From Glossina fuscipes (lineage: Eukaryota; Arthropoda; Insecta; Diptera; Glossinidae), in NCBI RefSeq assembly GCF_014805625.2, contig NW_023998415.1:20047921-20111920 (forward strand): a stretch of DNA of 64,000 nucleotides, given 5' to 3'. The stretch's first letter is position 1. Each line of letters opens with the position of its first letter. Below the pieces are notes generated by a model. That model was given only the letters and a program-made list of their open reading frames with translations. It had not been told where the DNA came from and did no database searches. The position numbers were made by a program, and so were the translations under genes. This document shows, in pieces, positions 52,191 through 64,000 of the stretch.

Positions 52191-52384
52191 CGGCACTTCT
52201 GTTTTCCAAAAAAAAAAAAAAAACAAATATGTTATATGCTTATTACTCGCAACTTACAGAATATAAGCCTGCAATATTTCGAACGTATTTCCTCTGCCCG
52301 CTTTGTCATATGAACTTCGGTTTTCGTTCTAAGAGAGCGCGCTGAATAGGTGCCGTAGCCGGATCAAAAGTGTCACGACAATTT

Positions 52385-52560
52385 AAAATGCCGAAATACT
52401 ATTACTTAGGCACTTTTGTCGAAAAATTTTGAAAATATCTGAAATATCTGAAAATTGCGACTTGTAGCTTGAACATAAATTTCCATTACAGGCGAACAGA
52501 CGGTCAGGCACGCTTAGATCCATTGAGAAAATGATTCTGAAACGATCCTTATAATAGAAG
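52385..52560 (+). repeat. dispersed family 1 copy, right arm of an inverted pair
   Basis: It reads 'aatatctgaaatatctgaaa', 'gcttgaacataaatttcc', 'gcgaacagacggtcaggc', and 'gaaaatgattctgaaacgat'. An A-tract of about 17 and 150 bases of unrelated sequence separate it from its inverted partner. Confidence 0.65.
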
Positions 52561-53134
52561 GTGTATTTATCGTATGCGGTCGCGTGCGTTACAGATGTCC
52601 GCACAAACTTAATAACCCTTGTACTACACGTGGTATAGGGTAGAAATAAAATTTTTTTTCTAGTGATAGCAAAAAAATGCAAATTTTGCATACTATCGTT
52701 TGATATTTGAATAAAAATTAAATTTCAAAAAGTTGAGGTGAAAAAATATTTTAACTTTTAATCGGCAGTCGATATTAAATTTAAAGTTATAACTAATTTA
52801 ATTGTTTAAATAAAATATTTTCAAGTCTTTGGAAGGCTTTTATGTGAATATCGTAATCAATGAGCTGACATTCCAATCAACAAACAATAAAACATGTTGC
52901 AATCCTCCAATATTGATTGATATCGACTGCCGTTCCGCGACATATATAAATTTGTCACCTGTTTTAATACGAAATAGAATATAGATATGAATAAATCAAC
53001 AAAGAAAAGAGAAAATAAAAAAAATATTTGCGCCTAAAAGAGCGTTCGTGACATTCTTTATTATTTTCAATTTTCCCTAAAAATTTCCATTTTATTATTT
53101 ATTTATTTGTTTGTTGCTATTGTTTTGTTTTAAA

Positions 53135-53165
<31 letters not shown>

Positions 53166-53828
53166 TTTATTTTGTTTTAAAAATGAACAACGAAACAACA
53201 CTTTCCATTTTTAGCATAACAAATATATATATATATATATATATTATACGCGACGATATGCAATCGTTTTTGCTTTACGCTATTTGCTTGCCCTAAGGGG
53301 AACAATTTTTATTTTTGGACCCGACACGTATCCCTATTGCCATACATACAAATACATGAAATGTTTATGAATTTATGTTAGCATTACAATTGGCTTCTTT
53401 GTTGTTATTGTCGTTGTTTATAGCAAACGTTTAGATAAAAACTCTTGCTTTTATATATTTTGCATATTTGTGAGTGCATTGTGAAATGCTGTTGTAGTTG
53501 TTTGAAAACAACGTTAAAAACGTGTCCCCTATGACATAAAGTAAGTTGACTGGAGTAATGTATGCATACTGCGCAGGTGATTTATTTCATAAAGCTATAA
53601 ACTATTGCGTGCACGAATAATTTCTTAGCGAAATTTCGACAAAGTCCGCTAACTATTTCCCTACGTTATTTATCGAGCGTATGGAGTATCACAATTTAAG
53701 TGCAAATTGAAATTTATGCTGATGCGCGGTATATATGACGATGTGTAACGTAAACACATTAATTATATTTAAAAAAAAATTAAAGGAATAAACGCATGTT
53801 TGCTTCTTTTCCCACATTGGAAGTTAAC

Positions 53829-53859
<31 letters not shown>

Positions 53860-53995
53860 GCCCTAGTTACGGAGACGACTATTTGGATAATAGAAATTTT
53901 AGTTGTTTAATTGTCCTTAAAAAGACGTTATTGCACGCTATACCACTTGTGGTGCATTAAGTTAGCGCGGATACCTGTAACATTTAGGAGGATTG
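52561..53995. other. AT-rich non-coding DNA, no gene seen
   Basis: No gene is seen. T-tract at 53137-53158, AT array at 53224-53244 and an A28 homopolymer at 53829-53856 are the visible structures. Confidence 0.5.
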
Positions 53996-53999
53996 ACCA

Positions 54000-54170
54000 T
54001 GGACCCATTTTTTTTTTTTCTTTTTAACTGATCGATTCTAAATCATTCTGTAAGCCGATCTAAGTTTGTTTGTCTACACGTCTGTCCGTTTTGTATTCAA
54101 CCTGTAGTTCGCAATTTTTTAGATATATTCATGAAATTTACCGCATCGACATGTTTTCGGTTATGAACGA
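54000..54170 (-). repeat. dispersed family 1 copy
   Basis: The plus strand reads 'ctgatcgattctaaatcatt', 'gccgatctaagtttg', 'cacgtctgtccgt', then 'caacctgtagttcgcaat' and 'atgaaatttaccgcatcg'. This is the reverse complement of the standard order and is the closest relative of the copy at 8729-8876. Confidence 0.7.
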
Positions 54171-55217
54171 TTGCTTTTTCCCATACCAATGCCTTATTCG
54201 AAAAGTAATTATATGAATTTGTTGTTAAAGTCTTTAAATCGAATGAAAGTGTAAAAATATGCTTAAGCTGATAAGGAACTTTTTATTTTCATAAGATAGA
54301 CTGTGTTTGGAGTAAACTCGATGTTCGTTATGAAATTACAACATAATTTCATGATTGCCAAGATATATATATATATATAGTTGTGACTAACGACCTCTCT
54401 GTAGCTTGTCAGAATATTTATTTGACTTTGAAGTAAACTAAAGGTCTCAACAAATTTACATCATTCTGTCAAGTCAAACTTGAAAATGAGCTGTGAATTG
54501 CCTTTGAAACTTAGTCAATTTACGGGTTATGTATTATATTTATGCATAGGCACATTAAAACGTCGAACGGTTTGTATTGAGTAGAGTCGGAATAGAACAC
54601 ATTTTTTAAATGCAAATGCTTTTAAAACAGATTTTTAAGCATGCTTACAACAAAAGTCAGGAGCAAACTAAAGCTAAAAATAGCTTTAGTCAACATATTT
54701 TTTTTTTGTTGAAAGTTTATTAAAATTTATTTAATTTTCATTTTTGTTCTTATCTAATTTGCATAACTTGGTTGGTTGTTGGCTTTTGTTTTTCTATTAT
54801 AATGAATTTTATGCTAATACCATCCATACGAGATATTTGAAATAATAGCATAGATAAATAAATATAACTTTTTATGTTTCCTACATATTCATCATCATAA
54901 ATGAAATGAAATTTTAATTTTTGATGCATAGTCTAAAAGTAGAATGTGCTCAAAATTTTACTATACACAAAAACTTTCCCATACATATATATGGTAGTGT
55001 AAGTTTTGGTAATTATTTAAAGGCTAATCAAATATTACGTTTTAACGCGAAATGTAAACAAAATTTTCAATTATCTAACACAACGTAAAAGATTTTCAAT
55101 GAAAAACTACTACATCAGTGTAATTCAACATCCCTACCATTACGTGCGTGCTGGTATTTTAATCCGATGAAACGGCTTAACTGAAACTTTTGCATGTGCA
55201 CTGCGACGAGTTTGTTG

Positions 55218-55257
<40 letters not shown>

Positions 55258-55370
55258 TTAAGAGAAATTCTCGGAATGAAGACCACATAACACGAAATAA
55301 TTACGTTTACAATAAAATTAACTCAACTATTTTAAATAAATATGTTAAAGGGTTAAGGAAGGGGGTAAAA
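54171..55370. other. AT-rich non-coding DNA, no gene seen
   Basis: No gene is seen. A pure (TG)n array of about 18 units occupies 55219-55254 and is followed by ordinary AT-rich sequence. Confidence 0.5.
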
Positions 55371-55373
55371 GAG

Positions 55374-55430
55374 AAAAATTTTATATTCGGCTTGAGCCGA
55401 ATCTACGAATACCCATCACCAGCGTGTGTA
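55374..55430 (+). repeat. dispersed family 1 head with perfect hairpin
   Basis: The sequence attcggct at 55385-55392 pairs perfectly with agccgaat at 55395-55402 across a two-base loop, followed by 'ctacgaatacccatcacc'. It is the best-preserved hairpin among the family 1 heads. The body blocks expected downstream are not clearly present, so this may be an isolated end. Confidence 0.6.
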
Positions 55431-56311
55431 TAACGCACATGGATGGACCATCGGATCTATAATGCATTGCATCGTCAATGTTATCGCATATATGTACACT
55501 CTCTCCGTATTTGAAGAGAAAAAGGGGAAATTGTAAGCGTACTCATAAACATCGAAGAGTCACGCTTGGCTCTTTATGTGAAGGCGCGCAGCATGAGTTT
55601 CGTTTGACATCTTGGTCAAGAAACGGTCTTCCCAACTGATACGATAATCGAGCAAGTATTCTTTGCTATTTTCAAAAAGTATCCTCTCCCTGTTAAAATT
55701 ACATGTCGTCTCGCTAAGTTGATTTCGTTACAGTGATTTTAGTAATGGTGCTTTTGTTAATTCCAAAATACCGGAAAAATCTGAACTCTTTGTCTAATTA
55801 AACATTGTTTCTGATTAGAAAGTTTGAAAGGTGCTATGGCAGCCCCCCAAATGAAAAGTGAAATTAAAAGAGACAGATGATGTCGTAAAGATAACAAAGG
55901 ACCGTACACTCACTGTTGTGCATAAAGATTTTGATCATAAGAGACCTATATTCCAAAAGGAATGTTCTATTTACTTGCAGCGGCACAAGTCATTTTTTGT
56001 CACACGTCATTGACTATTATCGGAAAATTGAATGTATTCGAGGTTCGAAATGCCGCTAAATCAATCGTATTTTCCCGATTTTACCCTTAACGGCTACTAA
56101 TTATTTGCATATTTTTGAAGGATGGGATTACGAGAAAAGATTTTGAGCAGATGATAGGATTATCGCAGAAAAAACAGGATTGGACGGAGTGCTTATGTTG
56201 ATGAATAAAGTCGTTTAAAAGAAAAAAAAGAAAAACAATAAGAAAATCATGTTTGTCTCATTTAATCTCGCGCACTGCTGGCCGATGTATACAAACGCAT
56301 TTCCTTTGTGG

Positions 56312-56346
<35 letters not shown>

Positions 56347-56817
56347 TTAATATTAATAATAATAATATAAATAATAATATTTTGAAAGCAAATTTATATA
56401 GAATTACATGCTGGAAGCTTTAAAAACGATAATATCGTTAATGATAATAATAAAATGTATAAGCCATACGCATATCACATTAGGAATATATGTTTGCGGT
56501 TTTTACTGCCAGAATTTTGTGAATCGTGGTTAACAACATTTATGTATATATGTACATAGCGGTAATGTATTAGATTAGTTAATTCATATGCGAAAATGTA
56601 CGTATAAGTAACAGTAATAATTTAAATTATTTGTTATAAATAGGTTTTAGGCATTAGCGTTAATGTGGTTAAAAATAATAACAACAATAATAATAATAAT
56701 GGAAAATGATTTTGTAAACTTGAGTAAACTTTTGATCCAAATGCACACATTTAATAAATTCCAGCAACTAACTCTAAAATCTTTTACATACGATATGTCC
56801 ATTCGAATCGCATGGGC

Positions 56818-56863
<46 letters not shown>

Positions 56864-57112
56864 ATGTGGGTAGGTATGTATGCGTTTTGTAGATGAAATT
56901 GCTAACAGCAACTAACCAACAACTACCCTGAGGCTAAATAATTTTGTGTGCTTCATTTTATCCTAGAAAACTATTTTGTTTGCTTGTTGCTGGCATAATT
57001 TTAGGCAAAAGGAAAATAGAAAAAATAACTACATTTTATTTACGTAATGTCTAATTGAAAACTATTGTGTTTGACAGTTGTAACGCAATACTACCTACTA
57101 AATGCACGTGAA

Positions 57113-57160
<48 letters not shown>

Positions 57161-57745
57161 TTATGCATAATTTCCACATTCAGATAATTTATGTAAATTT
57201 CCCGATAAACATATTTCTCTTATTCTTTCACTTCTCTACGTTTGTGATTTAAATTAAACTCAGATAACCTTTAGATAGTGATGTAAATTATTTTATTTCA
57301 GCTTGAAACTGTTGCTTTAACAACATTAACAATAAGTTTTTCATATAACTAATGTAACGCGTATTGTGATACGTACTAGAGTTTCTTTTTCCTATTTGCT
57401 AGTGTGAGTGGTTGCATTAAACATTGCCGTTAGGTTTGGTTAAGCAATTATTAAAATTTAATTTATTCTCAATTTTCTTTTCTCTTATTTTTGATATTGA
57501 AATTTCATTTAATAAGAAATTTAATACATGCATTCGTTTTACATTAATTTAGTGAATCTCATTGAAATATAAAACTTCCCTGACGTTTCCGTAGAAAAGA
57601 GGAAAAATCGTGATGGGAAAAAATGAAGATAAAAATAGAAAGTCGCTTGCAAATGATATTTTATTAAACGAATTAAAATTTTATTCAGCGAATTAAAATT
57701 CAATGATTTCATTTTGATATTAAAAAATGATTTGAAAATAAGTGA
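55431..57745. other. AT-rich non-coding DNA with simple arrays, no gene seen
   Basis: No gene is seen. An ATA/TAA array occupies about 56313-56380, an AT-to-GT compound array 56819-56864 and a (GT)n array of about 21 units 57115-57157. Confidence 0.55.
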
Positions 57746-57754
57746 AACGGATGT

Positions 57755-57985
57755 GGGCCGCCACGGCCCTCTGTTAAATACTCCTACACTATGCTACAGT
57801 TTTTCATTGTTTGGCAAGTAATCCAAAAAGTGGTCCGATCCGAACCATTTTTAATAGCGTTCGCCCTTGAATACGAATATGTCCGATTGTAGCAAATATC
57901 ATCAAAATATCTCAAAAATTGTGGTCCGTAGGTTGAACACAAAAAGCAAAATATCAGACAGACAGATAACCTTAAATCCACTTGT
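57755..57985 (+). repeat. dispersed family 1 copy with hairpin head
   Basis: A hairpin (gggccg at 57755-57760, cggccc at 57764-57769, loop cca) opens the unit. Then come 'agtggtccgatccgaacc', 'catcaaaatatctcaaaa', 'ccgtaggttgaacacaaa', 'atcagacagacagataacc' and 'cttaaatccacttg'. This is the best evidence that hairpin and body belong to one unit, because both sit in the expected order within 230 bases. Confidence 0.75.
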
Positions 57986-57989
57986 GTAC

Positions 57990-60105
57990 AATAGAAAATA
58001 ATATTTTTTTTATAATCTCGTCAAAGTGGGACAATTTTGTGTAACGATCCCTATGTTGGTCGCGACTTTCGTGCAACGGAATAATGCCCTATAATATATA
58101 ACGGAAAAAGTGAAAAAAAAACATCGGACGATTGTCGGACGTTCGGCAGCAATCGGGGCTTTTCGCTTTTTATCCAAAGGCATTTACATTCAGACAATAC
58201 GCGTTCAGGTTTTCTTATGGAGACAAACAGACGATAGAGATTTTCTTACTGGACCCGTTGATGGTAGGCCCTTGGCAAGAGAAAACAACTCTAAACCGAA
58301 GCCTTTTGGTTTTGCGTACCTCAATGCTGACCTTATATTCTCGTTCTAAGTCCGATAAGTTGTGTAGGCTATAAAAAGAAGATAGACGCGTTTTCCTTTC
58401 GGGCGCTTAAAAGTATGCATTATTTCTTTTTCAATTAAGATCAACTAAGATATACTATTGCGTTCATGCATAGTCGCGTTGCGACCTTTGCACATAGTTG
58501 TATGAAACGGATCACTTTGTTATTTATTTCGGAAAACGTAGTAAACTTGACCTACACTTTCAAAGAGATATTAGCTAGCGAACGAGATGTAGGTCTATTG
58601 CGAAAGTGGGCGGCGAAATTTGCGTTTTTTTCAAGTTTTTGAGACCAACCTGCTCGCCGCCGTGGAAATGTTTTAAGGCCATAAGTAATCTACGATGTCG
58701 TCTACTCTCATTTTACTCATTTGAGGCTGCTATAAAGAAGAAGCGAAGGAATCAATTTGCTTAGTTTTGAATGTTCGATAGAAAGGAGAATGAAAAGAAT
58801 GGATCCATGATATAATATAATAAAATATAATTGACAAGGAATCAATGACGAATTTGAATCGTTCAAAGATTTGGAAAAATTAAGAAATGTTTAAATGTAA
58901 CATAAATGACTGGCACAGATCAAACTTAATTATTATGGGGCATAGCGGTCTAGAGGTATGCATTGCAAATGCTATATTACTTCATAATCAAACGCATGTA
59001 CGTGGTCTTTCAGTGAAATAAACAAACACTTGAATCGTATGTAAATGTTTCAGTCTATTACAGTCAGCCAGCTGAACATAGTGCATTGGTTTTACCAAAT
59101 GTTTGCTGTACACTGGAATAGGTATCGGAGTAAGGTAGTATAGTATAGCGTAGTATTTGAATAGGTGCGACACATCGAACTGATTATCTATCGGTTGCAA
59201 TTACTATTATGCTCTTCAAACTCATTATCATTATTCGAAAATCAGTTAAATCGATTTAAGAGTTTACTCCCAGTTTCCATGAAAAACGTATATAACTGTG
59301 TGGGAAAGAGCGTGTGCGTGTGCGTGTGCGTGTGTATTTTCGTAATATTTGGTTTTCTATTTTTTGACTAATTTTATTAATAAATTTTTTAATAAATTTT
59401 TTTGCTACAATTTGCGACATACGATATTTATCATAGATAAGCAACAAATTAATGTTCATTTCTGTTCGTCATCTCTATGTTTATCTTCGGTTTTTTGTTT
59501 TTTTTTTTCCTCCTTTAAACCTATCTCTTTCGAAATTAATTTGTGTTGTTTTTCGTTTTAATTCTCGCACACTTTGTGCACTAAACTAAAACTAAATGTA
59601 ATTAATTTTCTAAGGTAACTGTCACTAGGTACATCTTCAACTTTCACTAGTTTTTCTAACATTGTTATCATACTATGTACACATGTACAAAGTAGCTTTT
59701 TGTAACTTAATTTTCTTGTTCTAGTTTACGTTATTGTTGTAGTAGATGTTGTTGTTCTCTGCACAAGGCAGATTTTCTTTTAGCAGATTATGCGCATAAT
59801 TTATAAAGTATGACACATATGTTGGGGAATCCTTCATTAGTTGTCTTTAGCTGGAGTTTCTGTTTCACAGACGCAAAGCCTGATGGGGGAAAATTTAGAA
59901 ATTCAGGTTAAAAGAGGAAAGAGAAAGACGAAACAGTAAAACTGGCAGTGACTCTTAATAAAGAGCGCAGAGCTATGAAAAATGAATAAAAATGTCTTTG
60001 GTGGTAAAATAATTAGTTTCGTAGATTTAAGAAAATCGTATTTTATTATTAAGGAATACATTTTTCAAAAAATATAATAAAATAAATGAAAAGACTAAAC
60101 TGTAC
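57990..60105. other. AT-rich non-coding DNA, no gene seen
   Basis: No supportable gene. Overlapping frames at 58110-58374 (79 and 80 codons) are less AT-rich but unrecognised. A 7-bp GC-rich inverted repeat lies at 58609-58615 and 58655-58661. A GTGTGC array is at about 59308-59333. Confidence 0.5.
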
Positions 60106-60109
60106 CACA

Positions 60110-60330
60110 CTATTCCCCTTAATACGGCTCCCCGTTATATGGGAAGTAGTCGAAAATTTTTGGGGCGATCCAAGCTGTTTTCAATGGGATTTATCCTTGG
60201 ACTAAAGCGCCAAGTCAGTGTACCATACTTCCTCGATATATGTCATGTTATGCGACCTGCAGGTTGAACCCAAACACGTGTGGACGGATTGACAGACATG
60301 CTTACGTCGAATCAGAAAGTAGGCCTATTT
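60110..60330 (+). repeat. dispersed family 1 copy
   Basis: An eroded hairpin-like head, 'aatacggctccccgttatat', is followed by 'ggggcgatccaagc', then 'gcgacctgcaggttgaaccc', 'ggattgacagacatgctta' and 'cgtcgaatcagaaagtagg'. The block order is intact and the copy is among the longest. Confidence 0.7.
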
Positions 60331-61834
60331 AAGGTTTTTTTTGCACCGTAAGTAGTATAAGTAGTAAAAAAAAAAAAAATTCTTCTCTTATCCATAATAC
60401 TTAACATCCCTGTCTGCACGGAACAATCAGAGCAGGGGGGGTGGGGAGAGAAGGAAAGATCTTTAAAGGTGTTTTTCTTTTTGTTTTTTTTTTTTTATTA
60501 ATTTAGTGATTTGCGTTTGTCGTTTGTTGAAACGATTAAAATTTCCATAATGAAGCTGAAAGGTTTAAATTTTTATTTGATTTATGTAAATCAATTTTAA
60601 AAATAATTTGAGTTCGGCTGTAATGGCTTAAAGGTGGAAGAATCTTTTGTAATAAATTTTAATTAGCACCAAATGGAAGTCCTTTCGTGAAAATTTGATA
60701 TTAATGCTAATTAGGTTTTTGGCAGAGAGCAATGTTGCGTTTGCTGCTTTCAAGTGCAAAGTGTAGTCACTAACGAAGTATATTTTTACATTTTTATGAA
60801 AAACACTCTCCGCTCGGTCAGCAATGCTAATTAGTGGTAATAGGCGAATAGAGCAAATAGCGAAATAGGCAAATGCATCCCAAGGGGCTTTAAGGAGTTG
60901 CATTGGTTTTGAAATTTCGAAAGATTTTTTTTTTCTTTTATTAATTTATATTTTTTTTTTTATACAACAATGACAAGAATATTTTCAAAAAGTGTCAAAA
61001 CGAAAAGACTAAAAGGGCGGAGAAGAGAACCTTTGGAAATTTTTACAAGTACTTTTTCTACCTTCATCCAATACTTTGGGTATTAAAAACTCGGGAATAT
61101 GGCTTCTTAGAAGCGAACGCATCGATCTTCTCAAACCTAGACGGGATCGAAGGTCTTTCTTTTCTCCTTAATTACAGTGCATTTTAGAGGCAATACATGA
61201 GATCTTAATAGCACGTTAGCAGACTGACATGACTCCATAGCTATTTACTATCGACGATGTATACATTTAAGTTAATTGTGCTACGACTTGAACGGCTTGT
61301 GAGAATTTCAAAAAATCACCCGTTGTCGCGGGTATAACAAGGGTTTATAACAACAATCGACTGCTAAGTTAAAGCTCTTTGTGGTGAATGTTTAGTAATC
61401 GTCGGAAGAAGAGAAAAAATATATAACTGATTTTTCTCTTCACCTTGTACAAGTATTTCTAGTTTATTTTTAAACTAATTCGGGCTTTGCTTTTTTTCGT
61501 TTTTTTTTGGTTTTTTTCTTTTAGAAAAGGTAAAATTAACTTTGTGTTATATAATAAAGTTGGGAGAGATTTTGAAAAACCTACAACTAAATGTATGAAC
61601 GTGCGCATATCGTATATGCGCATCGGTAAACTTTCTTGGTTTGGCTACTGTGAGGACAAAATTTCAAAGTCCATTAACTAATTGAAATATCTGTTCATGC
61701 CCGTTGTTGGACAATTTATTTCAATTGCGAGAATTCGCAAATTCTTATCATACTTGATATGAGAATTATCCATCATACACTTTTGGAGATTTTACCTTCT
61801 ACCGTTATTCTATCCACACACACATATACACACA

Positions 61835-61835
<1 letters not shown>
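60331..61835. other. AT-rich non-coding DNA, no gene seen
   Basis: No gene is seen. A G-rich run 'gcagggggggtggggag' lies near 60433-60449. A 91-codon minus-strand frame at 60628-60903 is less AT-rich, but I recognise nothing in it. The phrase 'agcagactgacatgac' near 61219 could be another scrap of family 1. Confidence 0.45.

Positions 61836-61837
<2 letters not shown>

Positions 61838-61872
<35 letters not shown>
61838..61872. repeat. AT dinucleotide array with CA-rich lead
   Basis: A short mixed CA/TA stretch runs into about 17 pure AT units. This is a microsatellite with no other content. Confidence 0.95.
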
Positions 61873-61875
<3 letters not shown>

Positions 61876-62284
61876 TACCTAAGCGGAGTATGCATGTGTA
61901 GGAAGGAATGTTTTATCATAAAGTTATTATCATATATCCTTTTAAGATATCTTTACGTGTGTATGGGTTGCATAATTAAGTCTTGTGTTGAGAATGATTT
62001 TCATCATTTTAATTATAACGCAAAATGTAGACATTTAAATTTTCAAACATTTGTGCATATACATATATGTTTTGTGTACCATATTTCAAGTTCATAATTA
62101 TATAAATGCAAGAATGAATACATACCAGCATACACACATGCGAATACAAATTTATACCTAAGTTTACTTTTTGTACTCTTAGGTAAACATCTCTTAATAA
62201 TTTTCTGTACTGATTCTTTTTCTTCTTCGTACATTTAATGAATGTGTTTACCTTTTCAAGGAAATGCATCTTTAATTTATGTAC

Positions 62285-62287
<3 letters not shown>

Positions 62288-62322
<35 letters not shown>

Positions 62323-62405
62323 GACAAAATAGAAAAATGTGGAACGGACTGAGAGGTTGAGCATGATAAATAGGGAAAGCGATGGGGTAGTGAGAGCGGC
62401 GAGAG

Positions 62406-62452
<47 letters not shown>
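62288..62452. repeat. CA array followed by GA array
   Basis: (CA)n at 62288-62318 and (GA)n at about 62397-62452 lie within 165 bases. The 182-codon minus-strand frame across them (62009-62557), the longest in the window, reads LSLSLS and VCVCVC runs and is a microsatellite artefact. Confidence 0.95.
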
Positions 62453-62456
<4 letters not shown>

Positions 62457-62670
62457 TTTTCACATTTCCACAACGAATATAGCAATGAATGGAAAAACCA
62501 TGGAACTGCATTTTTAAATGCAAACACGGACGGTATATATATAAATTTTACCCTCAAACACTAACGGAAGTCATCAACGTAATTATTATCGCAGCCATCA
62601 TCTCAACATCGTTATTGTGTAGGTATGTTTTCTAGGCATAAGTACTCATAATATTTATAAGTGTACGTTA

Positions 62671-62692
62671 TGACTGACTGACTGACTGACTG
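62671..62692 (+). repeat. GACT tetranucleotide array
   Basis: Five GACT units in perfect register. It is the only tetranucleotide array of its type in the window. Confidence 0.9.
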
Positions 62693-62699
62693 TACATTG

Positions 62700-63486
62700 T
62701 CGATGTTATTTTGTTTTTATTTTTACTTTTGAAAAACCGACTAATACTAGAAAAAGCTTCAAGACATTTGAGCTACATCCAGCATAAAACGAATTTACTT
62801 TTTCAAACACTATGAAATATCGAAGGCTTTCCTACATGATAATATATATTGTGTCTATGCATGATTCAATAGCGAAATTCTAATTTCTATTAATTATTGG
62901 AAGAGACGTGCATCAGTTAGCAATTGAACTATTTGTCTCCACAAGCGATGTAAACAATCGGTGTGGATTTCCTATTTCGGTTTAAGTAGGTTAAGTCCGA
63001 CGAGGTGAACGTGTGTGGATAGAATAACAATATTAGAAAAGATAAATTCCAGGGTGTACTCAGGTAATGTCGCGAGCTAAAACGGTTTGATGGCTTCCTT
63101 TGCAAGGATTTCATTATTTAAGTTATCCATATTCAATAAATTAAATGACTGGTGTATGCTAATTGCAAAGCGATCGGAACAAATTTCAACAATTATCAAT
63201 CAATCGTGTTTCGCAACTTTTGGAATTTGGACTTTACCTAATCTCCGATTAGAAGGCAACAAGCAAAGAGAAAAGTGTATATGTAAACGTGTCTTAAATT
63301 TGTCTATTTTTTGATCTCTCAACGTTGCTTGCCGAAAGCTTTTCCTTAAAAAGTATTTTACTAATTTTGAAAATATTTTTTATAATATGTGTTACAATTA
63401 TTTTAAAAAATTTATCTCACCAGCCGATTTCCAGCCGTTATCAACGTGAGCTGTACATACTAAAGCTTATTCTGTCTTTCTTTCTT

Positions 63487-63527
<41 letters not shown>

Positions 63528-63655
63528 TTGTGTGTGTATGTGTGCTGATGTGGATGCGCGTGTATATTTATGAATGTGCATACGGTAAATATAAAAATGG
63601 CGTCAAAGCAGAAATGACATATAGCCAGGCTAAAAGGGCTGCTAAACATACTTTT

Positions 63656-63701
<46 letters not shown>

Positions 63702-64000
63702 TGCAGTAATACATTATTTTAATTAACATTTTTCAACATAAAATAAACGTCAGGCAAAAAATGTCTGCACATGTTTGTGTACAAAGCATTTATTACATAT
63801 GTACAATAGTAAATGAAGGTACCCGAGCATATAGAAAAGTAAGTAAAAATGCACAAAACACACATACACATACACATACACATACCTATATGTGCAGAAT
63901 GGCTTAACATATGCAGCAATTTTAATTATATGGTTGTACGTGTACGCATATATATTTGTAAGTAAATATAAAAGAATTTCTAAAGCATTTTCTTATATAG
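62700..64000. other. non-coding DNA with dense compound microsatellites
   Basis: AT-to-GT compound array at 63490-63540, AT array at 63658-63700 and an ACACAT array at about 63859-63887. A 75-codon frame at 63087-63314 is unrecognised. No gene is seen and the window ends in plain AT-rich sequence. Confidence 0.6.

Noticed and set aside
58935..58985. 'gcggtctagaggtatgc', resembling a tRNA A box
   Set aside because: No matching B box or cloverleaf follows at tRNA distance.
62009..62557. 182-codon open frame on the minus strand, the longest in the window
   Set aside because: It is built from GA and CA microsatellites (LSLSLS and VCVCVC runs) and has no domain.

Overview
This 64 kb window is AT-rich eukaryotic DNA in which I can defend no protein-coding gene, rRNA or tRNA. 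Open frames are short (longest 182 codons, made largely of microsatellite translation) and lack recognisable domains, except two fossil mariner transposase fragments. Two N runs (10 and 100 bases) sit inside GA microsatellites, so this is a draft assembly. The best reading is a large intergenic region or a giant intron. Many long dinucleotide arrays, frequent A/T homopolymers, mariner (DD34D) relics and a dispersed repeat resembling repeats I recall from higher-fly genomes suggest a schizophoran dipteran (tephritid, muscid or tsetse-like). This is an inference from general features, not a species call.

Layout. 1-8 kb: plain AT-rich DNA with a weak fly-like core-promoter candidate near 1.33 kb. 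8.2-11.1 kb: a gapped GA array, then two copies of dispersed family 2 (8.44 and 10.85 kb) and copies of dispersed family 1. 12.2-13.3 kb: a cluster of GA, GA, CT and AT arrays separated by A-tracts. 16-19 kb: a T36 run, a splice-acceptor-like site followed by a less AT-rich block, and two family 1 fragments in tandem. 22.3-22.7 kb: one of the most complete family 1 copies. 23.8-24.25 kb: alternating purine-pyrimidine DNA. 25.5-27.2 kb: two mariner relics on opposite strands; the first is internally deleted. 27.9-28.1 kb: the 100-N gap with an exact 40-bp tandem duplication beside it. 30-46 kb: scattered family 1 copies, two more family 2 copies (35.76 and 43.69 kb), G-rich islands and a CAG/CAA tract. 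52.0-52.6 kb: two family 1 copies in inverted arrangement. 54-60.3 kb: further family 1 copies. 61.8-64 kb: dense compound microsatellites.

The main content is therefore repeat history. Family 1 is modular: a short hairpin resembling attcgg...ccgaat, a middle block with 'catcaaaatatctcaaaaat', then a 'ggttgaac' and 'gacagacggacatg' block, then a 'gattctgagtcgatc' tail. At least ten segments are recognisable by eye. Family 2 is a ~190-bp unit with four diverged copies, two on each strand. No operon-like or multi-gene system is present, and I found no evidence of an undescribed protein system. All repeat alignments were made by eye without software.
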